Positions 1 through 9,559 are shown, numbered from the stretch's first letter. The stretch is DNA of 64,000 nucleotides from Glutamicibacter ardleyensis (GCF_014644555.1 NZ_BMKX01000010.1:62001-126000); one strand, 5' to 3'. Notes: a model not told the origin generated them from the letters alone. Numbers and translations: made by a program.

Positions 1-94
1 CGGATAGACTAAGCAGGAGAATTATTAGTGACCCGCATCTCATCGTTGGCATAGACCACGTAGAGCAGCGGGCTGGGATCACACTTGGGGACAG

Positions 95-493
95 ATGATC
101 ACTCAACCACTCGAAGCGCATCCGGGCCAAAGCGCAGTACCACTATGGACAGCGCGCCAACTCGGCGACCGTATACGCGAAATCGCTTTCGCGCCGGGAA
201 CAACTCTTGATCTGGAACTCTTCGAGGAGATCGCCAGTTTTCTGCTGGCCGAGAACCAGGTTGGTGGCATCCGTGCGGTAGTCCACGTGAGCGGGTTGGT
301 CGATGTGTGCCCCGGCGTAGCCACTCGGGTCAGCGCTGCGCGCACTTCCACCCGACTGGCTTTACTGGGCCAGAGCCGTGTGGACCGAGTACTGGCAGGG
401 TTCATGATGGCGGATCTGACCAATGCCGGCTTGGCGGCGTATGTCACCGACATGGATGAAGCCCTCGCGTACCTGGCGGACCCAGAAAACTAG
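95..493 (+). CDS. Small STAS/SEC14-like (SpoIIAA-type) protein
   Basis: This 132-residue soluble protein has no signal peptide or membrane segment. Its second half (about residues 55-130) has the pattern of actinobacterial STAS/SEC14-like proteins: a hydrophobic strand, an Arg/Ala-rich helix (VSAARTSTRLALLG), then SRVDRVLAGFMM and a C-terminal TDMDEALAYL, where 'T(D/E)xxEAxxWL' is common in that family. Such proteins are usually uncharacterised and thought to take part in protein-protein regulation. The ATG is preceded by TTGGGGAC at a good distance. The ATG overlaps the TGA of an open frame coming from the left edge, so an upstream partner is possible. The family call is an inference from pattern; the function is unknown. 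Confidence 0.6.
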   Translation: MITQPLEAHPGQSAVPLWTARQLGDRIREIAFAPGTTLDLELFEEIASFLLAENQVGGIRAVVHVSGLVDVCPGVATRVSAARTSTRLALLGQSRVDRVLAGFMMADLTNAGLAAYVTDMDEALAYLADPEN

Positions 494-513
494 GCGCAGC
501 GGCAAAGCCGGTG

Positions 514-2118
514 CTAGTTCTCCGCAGCCGGAGACGTAGCACTGGCTTTGCTTGGTGCAGAAGGTGTTTTGGCAGGTTTCTTATCAATGAGCTTTCGCAC
601 CGTCGCGTTGTCCAGGACCATCCATGACGAATCGGTGGATCCTTGCAGGGCTGCTTCCGGCGATTGCGCCGTATTCCACCATTTGGCCTGAACCACGCGG
701 CCTTCGAAAAGCACCCGGTCATCCTTGGTGTAGACCTTCTCCGGGGACCAGCTCGGGTACAGGCCTGCCGGAGCTTCGAGCACCGCGGCAGGCTTGTCTC
801 CCGGCAGCACCGGGCCCACCAGACTCCACGGTTGGGGCTGGTCTTTTCCTGCGGGGGCATCTGGTGCCGAATTCTGGTTCCACCATTTGGCTTCGTAAAC
901 ATTCTTGCGCCATACGGTCCGGTCACCCTTGACATAGGCGAACTGGGCATTCCAGATCGGATAAGGGCTGGCGTCCGGATCATCTGCAATAGCAGTCTCC
1001 ACCGGCGCTTTCTCTCCAGATGACTCCAGGGAAGGTGCGACCGCCGGCGTTTGCTGCCCCAGGCCGGCTGACAAGAGCGAAGCGAACTGCCCGGTATCCT
1101 GTGCTACGCCACTGCAGTTATTGGAGACTCTGTTCAGATCCGGATAGGTCTCCCCGCAGCCGGCATCGCGGTTAGCAGACCAGAAGGAGACCCGGCCTAC
1201 GCCCTGCGCCAGCGCGAAGCGGTTCAACTCCACGGCATCTTCCAGGCTGAACACCTCACCAAGCAGGTCATTCTGGCCGATCATCGGTGTCACCCCGATT
1301 TTGCGCCACAGCGACCGTTCGCCCAGCTTCTGCCCCTTGGCCTGATACAACTCGTCAAGTTGCTGATGTGCAGTTTGCGCGGCTTGAATTGACGCCGTTG
1401 CCATCGACTGGCCGCTTTCCCGGGTCTGCCCGAAGTTCATCGTCATCAAGTTGACCCCGTCGATCCGCACCCCGGCATCCAGCATGCGCTGCACCTCGGC
1501 CACTCCTTCCGGGGCGAGTCCGAAGGTTGCCGCCGGCAGCGTCAGCCAGAGCTGGAAATCTGTGTCTTGTTGGAGCTGCAGCACAGCCTCGACCCGGCGT
1601 TGGCCGGCCTCAGCGTCACTCAGGTCATCGCCTTCAATGTCCAGATCCAACGTGGTGGATTGGTAGCGATCCAGCACTGCGCGGTAGGCGGCAGCTGTAG
1701 CCGCCGGATCTTTGCATGCGGTGGCGAGCTCATCATTGAGCAGTCCCCCGGTCGATACGACGATCTGGCCACCGGCGGCATTAACCCGCGCGGCACGGCG
1801 ATCCAGGTCAAAGACTTCAGCGGCCTCGTCCATTGAGTAGTAACCGCCCCATGAGGGGGCACAGTCATCCTCTGGATCTGCGACCACGAACCCGAGAACC
1901 ACCCGCTGCTCCGGAGCCGCGGATGCACCGATGTCATAAAAAGGCGTGGAGGTGGCATCCACATAGGCACCGAACCACTGGTCGGCATCCGCCGCGGCGG
2001 CGCTGTCGTTGGCGCGATGCCAGTAGGCCAGTCCGCCGGCAACCAACGCAGCGATGGCCGCCGCAACTATGAGCACCCGAACTGGCGACAGGCGTCGACC
2101 TTGAAACTGTAAAGCCAT
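514..2118 (-). CDS. Secreted or membrane-anchored GH18 chitinase-like enzyme with two chitin-binding modules
   Basis: This 534-residue protein has an N-terminal membrane segment (about 14-31) that acts as a signal or anchor. It is followed by a GH18 barrel (about 47-350) with the catalytic motif LDLDIEGDD, whose Glu162 is the expected acid/base. Two CBM5/12-type modules follow. Each has the YPxW...Y..GDxV/DDRV...VYxAKWWNxxxxP pattern, at about 385-425 and 460-500. The expected role is hydrolysis or binding of chitin or another beta-1,4-GlcNAc polymer outside the cell. The gene is divergent from a GT2 polysaccharide synthase, so a role in handling the cell's own polysaccharide is also possible. 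The first Asp-Gly of the usual DGxDxDxE motif reads Thr-Thr here, so activity is likely but not certain. Confidence 0.85.
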   Translation of the reverse strand: MALQFQGRRLSPVRVLIVAAAIAALVAGGLAYWHRANDSAAAADADQWFGAYVDATSTPFYDIGASAAPEQRVVLGFVVADPEDDCAPSWGGYYSMDEAAEVFDLDRRAARVNAAGGQIVVSTGGLLNDELATACKDPAATAAAYRAVLDRYQSTTLDLDIEGDDLSDAEAGQRRVEAVLQLQQDTDFQLWLTLPAATFGLAPEGVAEVQRMLDAGVRIDGVNLMTMNFGQTRESGQSMATASIQAAQTAHQQLDELYQAKGQKLGERSLWRKIGVTPMIGQNDLLGEVFSLEDAVELNRFALAQGVGRVSFWSANRDAGCGETYPDLNRVSNNCSGVAQDTGQFASLLSAGLGQQTPAVAPSLESSGEKAPVETAIADDPDASPYPIWNAQFAYVKGDRTVWRKNVYEAKWWNQNSAPDAPAGKDQPQPWSLVGPVLPGDKPAAVLEAPAGLYPSWSPEKVYTKDDRVLFEGRVVQAKWWNTAQSPEAALQGSTDSSWMVLDNATVRKLIDKKPAKTPSAPSKASATSPAAEN

Positions 2119-2395
2119 GTGGTCCCCTTAGGAGGAGCAAAGAAGAAAATCGCTGACTAGCCGGACGCAGGCGGGCATCTGCAGGCAACGCCTGAACCCC
2201 GCCTCAGCATGATTCGAGGGCGTCAGTTCGCACCCGCCGGTTTATCGTATCCCCATGCGTTAGAATTGTGCCAATTACGCAGCGCCTGCGTGCCTGAGGT
2301 AGCCCCGCCAGCTGGGTGACGATTTTTGAGCTGGCATTATCTGACTCACGAGCTACGTGCTCAGTATCGATTCATCATCTCGCGAAGGAACCCGC

Positions 2396-4705
2396 ATGAG
2401 CTCTGTCAAAAATGATGCCCAGCAGGCTGCCGCAGGCAGACGTCGGCAGTGGGGTTCGGAAAAACGCTCCGACCCTTTGCCGATAGTCCATCCAGCCCCC
2501 TCGCGCCGCAAACTGGCTTGGGGCCGCGTGGCCATTGTGACGACTATCGCCGCGTGGTTCTCCTACGTGGTCAGCACCATTCTGCGGGAGTTGGCAAATA
2601 ATCCAGGCGTGGGGTTCCGATTCCAATTCGAAGCTGTCCTCTACCTGTTGGTGGTCACGCTGCTGACCTTCTCGGCATTGATGTACCTCACCGCGCGGCA
2701 GGGCGCGCTGAACCGGTTCGCTGCCCACCGGCGTGTGCCGCGCGGGGAACTGGACCGGCATTTCCGCGACCACCGCGAAAGCATTACCGTATTGGTGCCC
2801 AGCTATGCTGAAGAACCTGCCGTGGTGCGGGGCACCCTGTGGTCTGCTGCGCTTCAGGAATTTCCGGCGATTCGTGTGGTCCTGCTGATCGATGACGACC
2901 CATTTCCTCGCGATGAGACGGTTGCACAAAAACTGGAGCTTACCCGCGAGCTGACCGGGGAGATTCAGCGTGCGTTGCAGGAGCCGTTGGCACGCACTCA
3001 ATCGGCGCTGGATTCCTTCCGTCAGGCGGACCATAGCGAGTCTCACCGCCTGCTGGAAGAATTGATTTCCAGCTACCGCTGGTGCGCTCAGTGGCTGGAA
3101 GCCATGGCTGAAGCTGAAACTGTCAGCGACCATGTCGAGGAATTCTTCGTCGATTCGGTGCTCATGGGGCTCTCCCGCGAGCTGCGGTTGACCCTGCTGG
3201 CACTGGAGGCAGCTCACGCCCAGGATTCCGTGCCGGACACTTCCCGGATGGAGGAACTGCACCTGCGGCTGGTGCGCATCTTCAACGCGCAACTAGTGAA
3301 CTTCGAGCGCAAGCGTTACGCGAGTCTCTCCCAGGAAGCCAATAAGGCGATGAATCTCAATTCCTATATTTCTCTGATGGGCAAGCAATGGCTTCCCGAG
3401 CAGCGCGGCGACGCTCTGATCTTGCGTGAATATGCCCCACAGGGCCAGCACACCAACGTTGAGGGCCTGATCAGCATCCCGGACAGCACCTACTTACTGA
3501 CGCTGGATGCTGACTCAATCCTGCTGCGCGATTACTGCCTGCGCTTGGTGTACTTCCTTGAATCGGAGGAGAACTCGCGCGTTGCAGTGACTCAGACACC
3601 CTATTCTTCCTTCCGAGGTGCCCCGACCCGCATTGAGCGGATCGCAGGTGCAACGACCGACATCCAGCACATCCTGCATCAGGGCAAGACCCTCTACAAC
3701 GCCACGTTCTGGGTCGGTGCGAATGCGGTGATCCGCAAGGAGGCACTGCAGGATATCGCCCAGGTGAACACCGTGGGCGGCTATGAGATCCATACGTATA
3801 TTCAGGACCGCACGGTGATTGAGGATACTGAATCAAGCATTGATCTGGGTGCCCATGGATGGGCTCTGAGCAACTACCCCGAGCGGCTGAGTTACAGCGC
3901 TACCCCGCCTGATTTCGGCTCGCTAGTGGTGCAGCGCCGACGGTGGGCCAACGGCGGGTTGCTGATCATGCCCAAACTCTGGAGGCAGGCGCGCGAGCGG
4001 CGGCTGCAGCGCAATCCCCTGCGATTACGCGAGATCTTGCTCCGGGTCAACTACATGTCTTCCATTGCCTGGGCCAGCGTTGGGCTGATCTTCCTCCTGG
4101 CCTACCCATACGACAGCCGTCTGCTCAGTCCATTGATATTCGCTGCGGCCGTTCCCTACTTCCTCTGCATGGGCAGCGATCTTCGTGATTCCGGGCACCG
4201 CTTCAGCGATATCTTCCGCATCTACGGCTTTAATCTTGTGCTGCTACCGGTGAATATGGCTGGGGTGCTTAAATCCGTTCAGCAGGCTTTCACCGGAGAG
4301 AAGATTCCCTTCGCCAGAACTCCCAAGGTGCGCGACCGCACGGCCGCGCCAGCATTACACGTCGCGGTTCCTTACATAATCGTGCTCTTCTCACTGTTCA
4401 CGCTATACCGCGATGTGCTCAGTGAGAACTGGGGCAACGCAGTCTTTGCCGCGTTGAACGCCGTCTTGGCGGCCTACGCCATCAGGGCTTATATCGGCTT
4501 CAAGAATTCATTGTCCGATATGACGCTCGGACTGGTGTCCTGGCTGTTCGTGAGCCCTAAGAAAAGTCCTCCGGTGGCCGCGGCTTACCCCCCAGCTACT
4601 CCGGAAACTACGGATTGGGAAACAATTTTGTACCAAGGCGACCGCAGACTAAACCGCGACCTGCGCGGGAAAAACGACCGACGCCGACGGATCAATCTGC
4701 GCTGA
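2396..4705 (+). CDS. Processive family-2 glycosyltransferase (cellulose/hyaluronan synthase type)
   Basis: This is a membrane polysaccharide synthase of about 769 residues. It has two N-terminal membrane segments and a cytoplasmic GT-A domain with the D,D,D,QxxRW signature: LLIDDDP (UDP site), LTLDADSI (DxD, metal), VIEDTE (the TED-like base) and QRRRWANGG. Four or more membrane helices follow. An extra helical block of about 200 residues lies between the first Asp motif and the DxD. The ATG at 2396 is chosen because GAAGGA lies 6-7 bases upstream; an earlier GTG at 2357 has no ribosome-binding site. It is divergent from the GH18 gene and convergent with the dehydrogenase homologue. The substrate cannot be told from sequence. 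Confidence 0.85.
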   Translation: MSSVKNDAQQAAAGRRRQWGSEKRSDPLPIVHPAPSRRKLAWGRVAIVTTIAAWFSYVVSTILRELANNPGVGFRFQFEAVLYLLVVTLLTFSALMYLTARQGALNRFAAHRRVPRGELDRHFRDHRESITVLVPSYAEEPAVVRGTLWSAALQEFPAIRVVLLIDDDPFPRDETVAQKLELTRELTGEIQRALQEPLARTQSALDSFRQADHSESHRLLEELISSYRWCAQWLEAMAEAETVSDHVEEFFVDSVLMGLSRELRLTLLALEAAHAQDSVPDTSRMEELHLRLVRIFNAQLVNFERKRYASLSQEANKAMNLNSYISLMGKQWLPEQRGDALILREYAPQGQHTNVEGLISIPDSTYLLTLDADSILLRDYCLRLVYFLESEENSRVAVTQTPYSSFRGAPTRIERIAGATTDIQHILHQGKTLYNATFWVGANAVIRKEALQDIAQVNTVGGYEIHTYIQDRTVIEDTESSIDLGAHGWALSNYPERLSYSATPPDFGSLVVQRRRWANGGLLIMPKLWRQARERRLQRNPLRLREILLRVNYMSSIAWASVGLIFLLAYPYDSRLLSPLIFAAAVPYFLCMGSDLRDSGHRFSDIFRIYGFNLVLLPVNMAGVLKSVQQAFTGEKIPFARTPKVRDRTAAPALHVAVPYIIVLFSLFTLYRDVLSENWGNAVFAALNAVLAAYAIRAYIGFKNSLSDMTLGLVSWLFVSPKKSPPVAAAYPPATPETTDWETILYQGDRRLNRDLRGKNDRRRRINLR

Positions 4706-4710
4706 GATGC

Positions 4711-6075
4711 TTAGAGCGGCACCCGGTTCAGGATTCCAGTGGCCCGATAGGTCCCATCAATTACCGTATCCGTCATGCTGATCCATGACAGGTCCACATG
4801 GCTGTGCGCAGTGTTTAGGAAGATGAGATCCGCGCCGAAGTCGTGCGGGTTCGGGTATCCCGAAACATGGGTATCCCCAAGAGTTATTGGACCGGCAAAG
4901 TGGTGATCATGGAATCCCACGTGCGCACCAGCCTCAAGCAGCAACGACATGATTTCAAGACCCGGAGAGTTAGACAGGTCTGCCGTGTCCGGGTAGTTGG
5001 ACAAACCAATGATCAGCACCTTGGAATCGGAGAGCTCTTTTCCCAAATCCACGAGCACTCGCACGCAACGTTCCACCACCGCGGCAGGGCGGTGTTTATT
5101 GGACTTCACGGCCGCCTCAAGTACCGGAAGCTGTAAACCATGAGCTTGTGATTGGTTGAGTATATGATGAGGGCCAATGGTTAGCTCGTAACCACCGGCA
5201 CCCGAACCAGCGGTGAATCCCGCAACAGCATCTAGATTTAGATTGACTGACTCCAGAACCTCCTCGAATGGAACATCGAGTTCCGTACAAGCTTGCGCGA
5301 ATTCGCTGGTCAACGCGGTCTTTACCGTGTGAAAAGCGGCTTCGAAGAGTTTCGTCATCTCCGCGGCTTCCAAGCCATAAGTACGCTGGAACTTGAATAC
5401 TCCGTGTCCGAAAAACTCCACTGCCGCTTCTCGGCAGGAAGTGGTGTATCCACCGACTAGTCGTGGGACATGAATATTTTTCTGCTGGGAGATAGAGACG
5501 TTAGCCGGTTCCGGGCTGAATGCCACATGGATATCAATGCCTGGCACTAAGGTTCGATTCCGGAGTGGTTCCACAATCAATTCGCGAGTAGCACCTGCGT
5601 AAGTTGTCGTGGTCTGCACAATGAGCTGACCTGGTGACACTACGTTCACCACGAGGCCGCAGGCATCACGCAGAGGCGAATAATCTGGGACGTTGGCTTC
5701 AGATACCGGTGTGGGTACGCAGATGATCAGCACTGCAGCTTTAGCAAGTTCTTCCGGATCGGCAGTCAGCGTCAGCAGCTGCGCGCCCATTGCGTGGGCG
5801 ATCCTCTTGTTTTCGAGCAACGATAAACTCATAGATCCACTGGAAACCTCAGCGAGTCGGGACTCAGAGGCATCAAAACCAAGCACCCGCTCTTTGGAGA
5901 TGCACTGATTGTGAAGCGTCCGCACTCCGACGGGCCCCAACCCGATCACTGCGATGTCGTATTCAAATTTGTTGTCAATACGCGGATTCTCGCCTACAAA
6001 TTCTTGCGGCGAGTCTCCGGTATCAACAACCTCCGACAGACCGAGTTTGCCTCGAATATTAAGTACGGTCATCAC
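4711..6075 (-). CDS. UDP-glucose/GDP-mannose dehydrogenase family protein lacking catalytic residues
   Basis: This 454-residue protein has the full architecture of nucleotide-sugar 6-dehydrogenases such as WecC or Ugd. The N-terminal Rossmann domain carries IAVIGLGPVG (residues 41-50). A central helical domain contains AEMTKLFEAAF, and there is a C-terminal UDP-binding domain. Active-site positions are altered. The catalytic Cys of the GGxCxPxD motif is Glu297 (GAGGYELTIG), the Asp four residues later is Gly301, and the Asn four residues after the conserved Lys242 is Ala246. Oxidation to a uronic acid is therefore unlikely by the known mechanism. The start has GGGGGAAG upstream. It is convergent with the GT2 gene, 5 bp apart. 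The family assignment is firm; the activity is open. Confidence 0.8.
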   Translation of the reverse strand: MMTVLNIRGKLGLSEVVDTGDSPQEFVGENPRIDNKFEYDIAVIGLGPVGVRTLHNQCISKERVLGFDASESRLAEVSSGSMSLSLLENKRIAHAMGAQLLTLTADPEELAKAAVLIICVPTPVSEANVPDYSPLRDACGLVVNVVSPGQLIVQTTTTYAGATRELIVEPLRNRTLVPGIDIHVAFSPEPANVSISQQKNIHVPRLVGGYTTSCREAAVEFFGHGVFKFQRTYGLEAAEMTKLFEAAFHTVKTALTSEFAQACTELDVPFEEVLESVNLNLDAVAGFTAGSGAGGYELTIGPHHILNQSQAHGLQLPVLEAAVKSNKHRPAAVVERCVRVLVDLGKELSDSKVLIIGLSNYPDTADLSNSPGLEIMSLLLEAGAHVGFHDHHFAGPITLGDTHVSGYPNPHDFGADLIFLNTAHSHVDLSWISMTDTVIDGTYRATGILNRVPL

Positions 6076-6910
6076 GCTTCCCCCAAGAAGTCTCCAATAT
6101 ACCGTTCAGAATACTACGGTGCTCCCACTTTCCTTCGAACAGGCGCAGGGCCAGCGCAACGCTTCCTCTGTACTCCCCCAAAAGTGCACAGTGAGTTGAC
6201 ACCTGCCCAGCAAACTGTCGGTCCGTCCTGAAACAAGCTTGAACTGGTGCATGTCAAGTTGGCTAGTGCATCCGACGGGGAATATAGAAAACCCCATAGC
6301 GATGAAAGGAACGTGGGGTTAACCCCACGTTAAACGCATACTTCAAAGATGACGCTTCAACTACTATCTTGCGTACATGCGCCGTTTAGTGATGACCGCT
6401 CCGCGGTCAATTCTGGAACGCATCCAGGCTGTGTGCTGGTCTTCCCCAGTCGAACTCGATGTGCAAACACCGTATGGCATGGAAAACAAACCTTGCCACG
6501 GTCAAGTCATGTTTTCTTACGTTGAGCTTATCTGTGCCGAGCTCCAGGAAATAATGTCAGTGCTTAGACCCCAACTGCAGTGCGCTCGAAACCAAGCCTT
6601 CAGTGCCCACTGGACGTAAGAATGTATGCCAAGTTTATTTTTGTTGAGAATACATCCAAGACGTGAAAACACATCCGTAAATAGTTTCTGAAACACGACG
6701 TGATACTTTTCACCTATTTCCGATGTCAACGTATTGTTGGATTAGTCGGCCATAAGTATGATCGACGAGGTTTCGCTGAGGAGCGTTAACTGCACTCGCA
6801 AAGGTTCGTCAGTTCTGGGCCTGATTTACGTACCTTGGGGGTACTCGACTTGTTGATTTTAAATCCGCATTCTGCCACCGGGCGATATCAGTTCTGGCCG
6901 GGTCACCCCT
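6076..6910. other. Gene-poor AT-rich gap of 835 bp
   Basis: This interval is visibly richer in A and T than its surroundings. It holds only short open frames without ribosome-binding sites or recognisable products. It contains a 22-bp perfect palindrome at 6310-6331 and a CTTGA/TCAAG dyad at 6238-6258. It lies between the start of the dehydrogenase homologue (minus strand) and the start of the LAL-type regulator (plus strand), so it must carry both promoters. It could be a remnant of lost or acquired DNA. Confidence 0.6.
6310..6331. promoter_or_regulatory. 22-bp perfect palindrome, operator candidate
   Basis: The half-site AACGTGGGGTT is followed directly by its exact reverse complement, with no loop. 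This fits a dimeric DNA-binding protein better than an RNA hairpin. It lies 235 bp upstream of the dehydrogenase homologue and 580 bp upstream of the LuxR-type gene. No binding protein can be assigned from sequence. Confidence 0.5.
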
Positions 6911-9559
6911 ATGCGTAACAGGCAAGTGCTTCTAGAAAAGCTAGGAAAATTCACGAAAGGGCACCGTGACAGAGTTGCCATCGTGTCTGGCGGATCCGGC
7001 TTGGGAAAATCCTGGGTACTCGAGCAGATTGGTCAGCGGCTCGATGGGCAACCCCACCGGCTTATCCGTTCTAACAAACATGATTCGGCTTGGCCGCTAT
7101 CAGGGTTATTCTCTTTTATTTCGGCTATTCCGCTGAAGCTTTCACCAGAGATCTCCGGACTCGTCCCTGATTCCACGGATGCTGAGGTGGACCGTTATCG
7201 AATCGCCATAGCCCTGCTTCAAGAACTCACCGAGAAAATTGAACCAGACACGGTATTCCTCATTGACGATTTGGATTTCATGGATCCCGACAGCCAAAGG
7301 ATCTTAGGATTCCTTGCAAGCCGGCTTCAAGGCAACCGGGTCAGTTTCATCGCAACCACTAATTCGGCCACAGTACCTGAGCCATTCGACGTCTTCCAAC
7401 GCTTTCCGCTGGAAATGATGGATTCACTGACCCTGAAACAAATCGCCATAGACGAAAGTGTCTTTGAGCTGCAGGAGTCCGTCGCCGAAATTCTCGTTTG
7501 CTTTGCTCGAGGAAACCCAGGGACTCTGCTCGAGCACCTGAGTTCCTTGTCGGAGGCACAAAAGTCGAATCAGGAACCGTTGACGCTTCCGTACCATGCA
7601 CGGATAGAGTCCTCTTCCACACTGCGCGCTCTGGAAGCGCGCTTTACCGCAACGCAGATTACGGCGTTGAAATACATCGCGATTGGCCCGGTGCTGCCAT
7701 TCGCCGTGGCCATAAAAATTCCTGATGTCACGGAGCATGACGTCAGCGAACTGGTCAACGCCGGTGTCGTGAGATTCAGCCAAGAATTACTCAACCTTCC
7801 CAATGCCCTCATGCGCAGCCATTTGTTTTGGGGTCTCGGCTCTATGCAACGCCGCCAGATGCATCTGCTCATTGCCGAAGCCGCAAACTCCATAGAACTC
7901 AAGCTATTTCATCAAAGCCGGGCTGACGATTCGCAGATACCCTCACACCAGCTAATCCGAGGTGCCGTCCGCCTAGTTGACGACGGCTTAATCCATGCAG
8001 CCATTGAAGTCGTTGAATGGGCCCTAACCCGCCTCGATAGTGAGCATCCAGCTCCCGAAGTCCTTCAATTCATTCAACAACTGGGACGAAGTGGACACTT
8101 AGGTATTGCCTGGCGCTATATTAAATATCTTGATGGCTTCAGTCTGGCCCCTGAGCAAAAACTCATGTTGCTGAACCATGAGGTAGAACTACGCGTTATA
8201 GAAGGCTCAATCATCCCCACTGCCAGTATCCATAGTGCGGTGGAAGAGCACCACGTCAATAACCTCGCGCTCAGCGCAAACCTCATGAGCATGAGCGCCC
8301 TTGCCCTGTGCCTCGATGGAAAGCTTGGCGAAGCACACACAGATTTGCAGCGTGCCCGGGAACTATTTTCTGCAGCTGAATCTGCGCCTAGTCCACGTTT
8401 CCGACACGCGCAAGTACTCCATGATTCGTATACCGGACATCAGGCGTCGGTGATGTCCAGCTATCAGTCGGTGATCCAGCGAAAAGCAGCAGACGTTAAT
8501 GGCATTACATTCCTGACTGTCGCCTCGGCCCTCTCGACGCTCGGCTACCACGAACAGGCGCGCACCGCACTTTTGCCGGTGCTGAACGGGACCAGAACCG
8601 AGATCGTCTACCAATCCCTAGGGCTGCTCTACGAAGCCCAATTTGCTATCACTGCCCATGATGTACCGCGGGCATTACGCGCGGTAGAACGCTGGAACGC
8701 CTCACCTAGCGTGGACTTGATGCGTCCGCTGCCAAGCATCGTCAACGCGTGGTATTGGATCATGAAAGCCCGTCCCGATCAGGCTGGTCCCATCCTGGAT
8801 GCCTTGCGGCCATTTGTTATAGGTCAGCTGCCCTCAATCTACTCCACACTCGTCACCGAGCTTCAAGGACTCCAAGCGCTGATGAGCGCCAGGTTTGATG
8901 AAGCAATCACCTACTTCCAGCAGGCGCAACTGGCATATGGCGAGATTGTCAGTATCCATTACGTGGAAACCTGTGTGAATCTCATCGAGGCCTTTTCCTG
9001 CGCACATCATGACCAGGAAGCGGCCAACGAATTCAGGGCGACGCAATCGTTGATGGCCAGAATTTCGGGCAGGCATGCAAAGATGCTGATACTTCGCGCT
9101 CAAGCAATCGCATTGCCCGGGGATATTTCTCTTGCTCGTTTCCAAGCTCTCCTTGATACGTGGCAACCTGCCGATGGCCAACTCGAGCTCGCAAGAATCC
9201 ACCACTGCTTCGGTACCCGGTTGGGAACTGCTGGCCGGCAAGAACAGAGCATCGAGCAGCTTGTCATTGCGCGCACCATCTACCGGAATATTGGGGCCTT
9301 AGGTTGGGCGCAACGCGTCGATTCCCAGCTTTCACACGTCACCGAGAGCACCTCGGAGGACACTTCTTTCAAAATGCTCTCCCCCGACGAGGCTCAGGTG
9401 GTCGCCATGGTTCGAAAAGGCATGACGAATAAGGATATCGCCGAAGAATTGTTCATTACGGTCAGTGCCGTGGAGGCGCGGCTGACGCGGCTATTCCGCA
9501 AAACTGGTACACGTAACAGGCAACAGCTTTCGGCGCATTTCACTGCACGCTCGAACTAA
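6911..9559 (+). CDS. LAL-type LuxR transcriptional regulator with ATPase domain
   Basis: This large regulator of 882 residues is of the MalT/LAL class. An N-terminal P-loop ATPase has Walker A GGSGLGKS (27-34) and Walker B VFLIDD (115-120). A long helical, TPR-like middle follows. The C-terminal LuxR helix-turn-helix (about 820-880) contains KGMTNKDIAEELF and TVSAVEARLTRLF. Members act as ligand- and ATP-gated activators. No obvious target operon is adjacent: an AT-rich gap lies upstream and the metal locus downstream. The ATG at 6911 has only a weak ribosome-binding site (GGCCGGG), so the exact start is uncertain. The GC content of its 5' half is lower than that of the crt or nad genes, which may indicate acquisition. 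Confidence 0.85.
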   Translation: MRNRQVLLEKLGKFTKGHRDRVAIVSGGSGLGKSWVLEQIGQRLDGQPHRLIRSNKHDSAWPLSGLFSFISAIPLKLSPEISGLVPDSTDAEVDRYRIAIALLQELTEKIEPDTVFLIDDLDFMDPDSQRILGFLASRLQGNRVSFIATTNSATVPEPFDVFQRFPLEMMDSLTLKQIAIDESVFELQESVAEILVCFARGNPGTLLEHLSSLSEAQKSNQEPLTLPYHARIESSSTLRALEARFTATQITALKYIAIGPVLPFAVAIKIPDVTEHDVSELVNAGVVRFSQELLNLPNALMRSHLFWGLGSMQRRQMHLLIAEAANSIELKLFHQSRADDSQIPSHQLIRGAVRLVDDGLIHAAIEVVEWALTRLDSEHPAPEVLQFIQQLGRSGHLGIAWRYIKYLDGFSLAPEQKLMLLNHEVELRVIEGSIIPTASIHSAVEEHHVNNLALSANLMSMSALALCLDGKLGEAHTDLQRARELFSAAESAPSPRFRHAQVLHDSYTGHQASVMSSYQSVIQRKAADVNGITFLTVASALSTLGYHEQARTALLPVLNGTRTEIVYQSLGLLYEAQFAITAHDVPRALRAVERWNASPSVDLMRPLPSIVNAWYWIMKARPDQAGPILDALRPFVIGQLPSIYSTLVTELQGLQALMSARFDEAITYFQQAQLAYGEIVSIHYVETCVNLIEAFSCAHHDQEAANEFRATQSLMARISGRHAKMLILRAQAIALPGDISLARFQALLDTWQPADGQLELARIHHCFGTRLGTAGRQEQSIEQLVIARTIYRNIGALGWAQRVDSQLSHVTESTSEDTSFKMLSPDEAQVVAMVRKGMTNKDIAEELFITVSAVEARLTRLFRKTGTRNRQQLSAHFTARSN

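Noticed and set aside
3-98. Open plus-strand frame from the left edge whose TGA overlaps the ATG of the first gene
   Set aside because: The overlap looks like coupling, but the 31 codons are rich in rare forms (AGA, AGG, CTA, ATA) and give no recognisable protein end. It is too short to support a partial gene.
6377-6619. 80-codon plus-strand frame in the AT-rich gap
   Set aside because: There is no ribosome-binding site or recognisable product, and a competing frame lies on the other strand. It is most likely chance.
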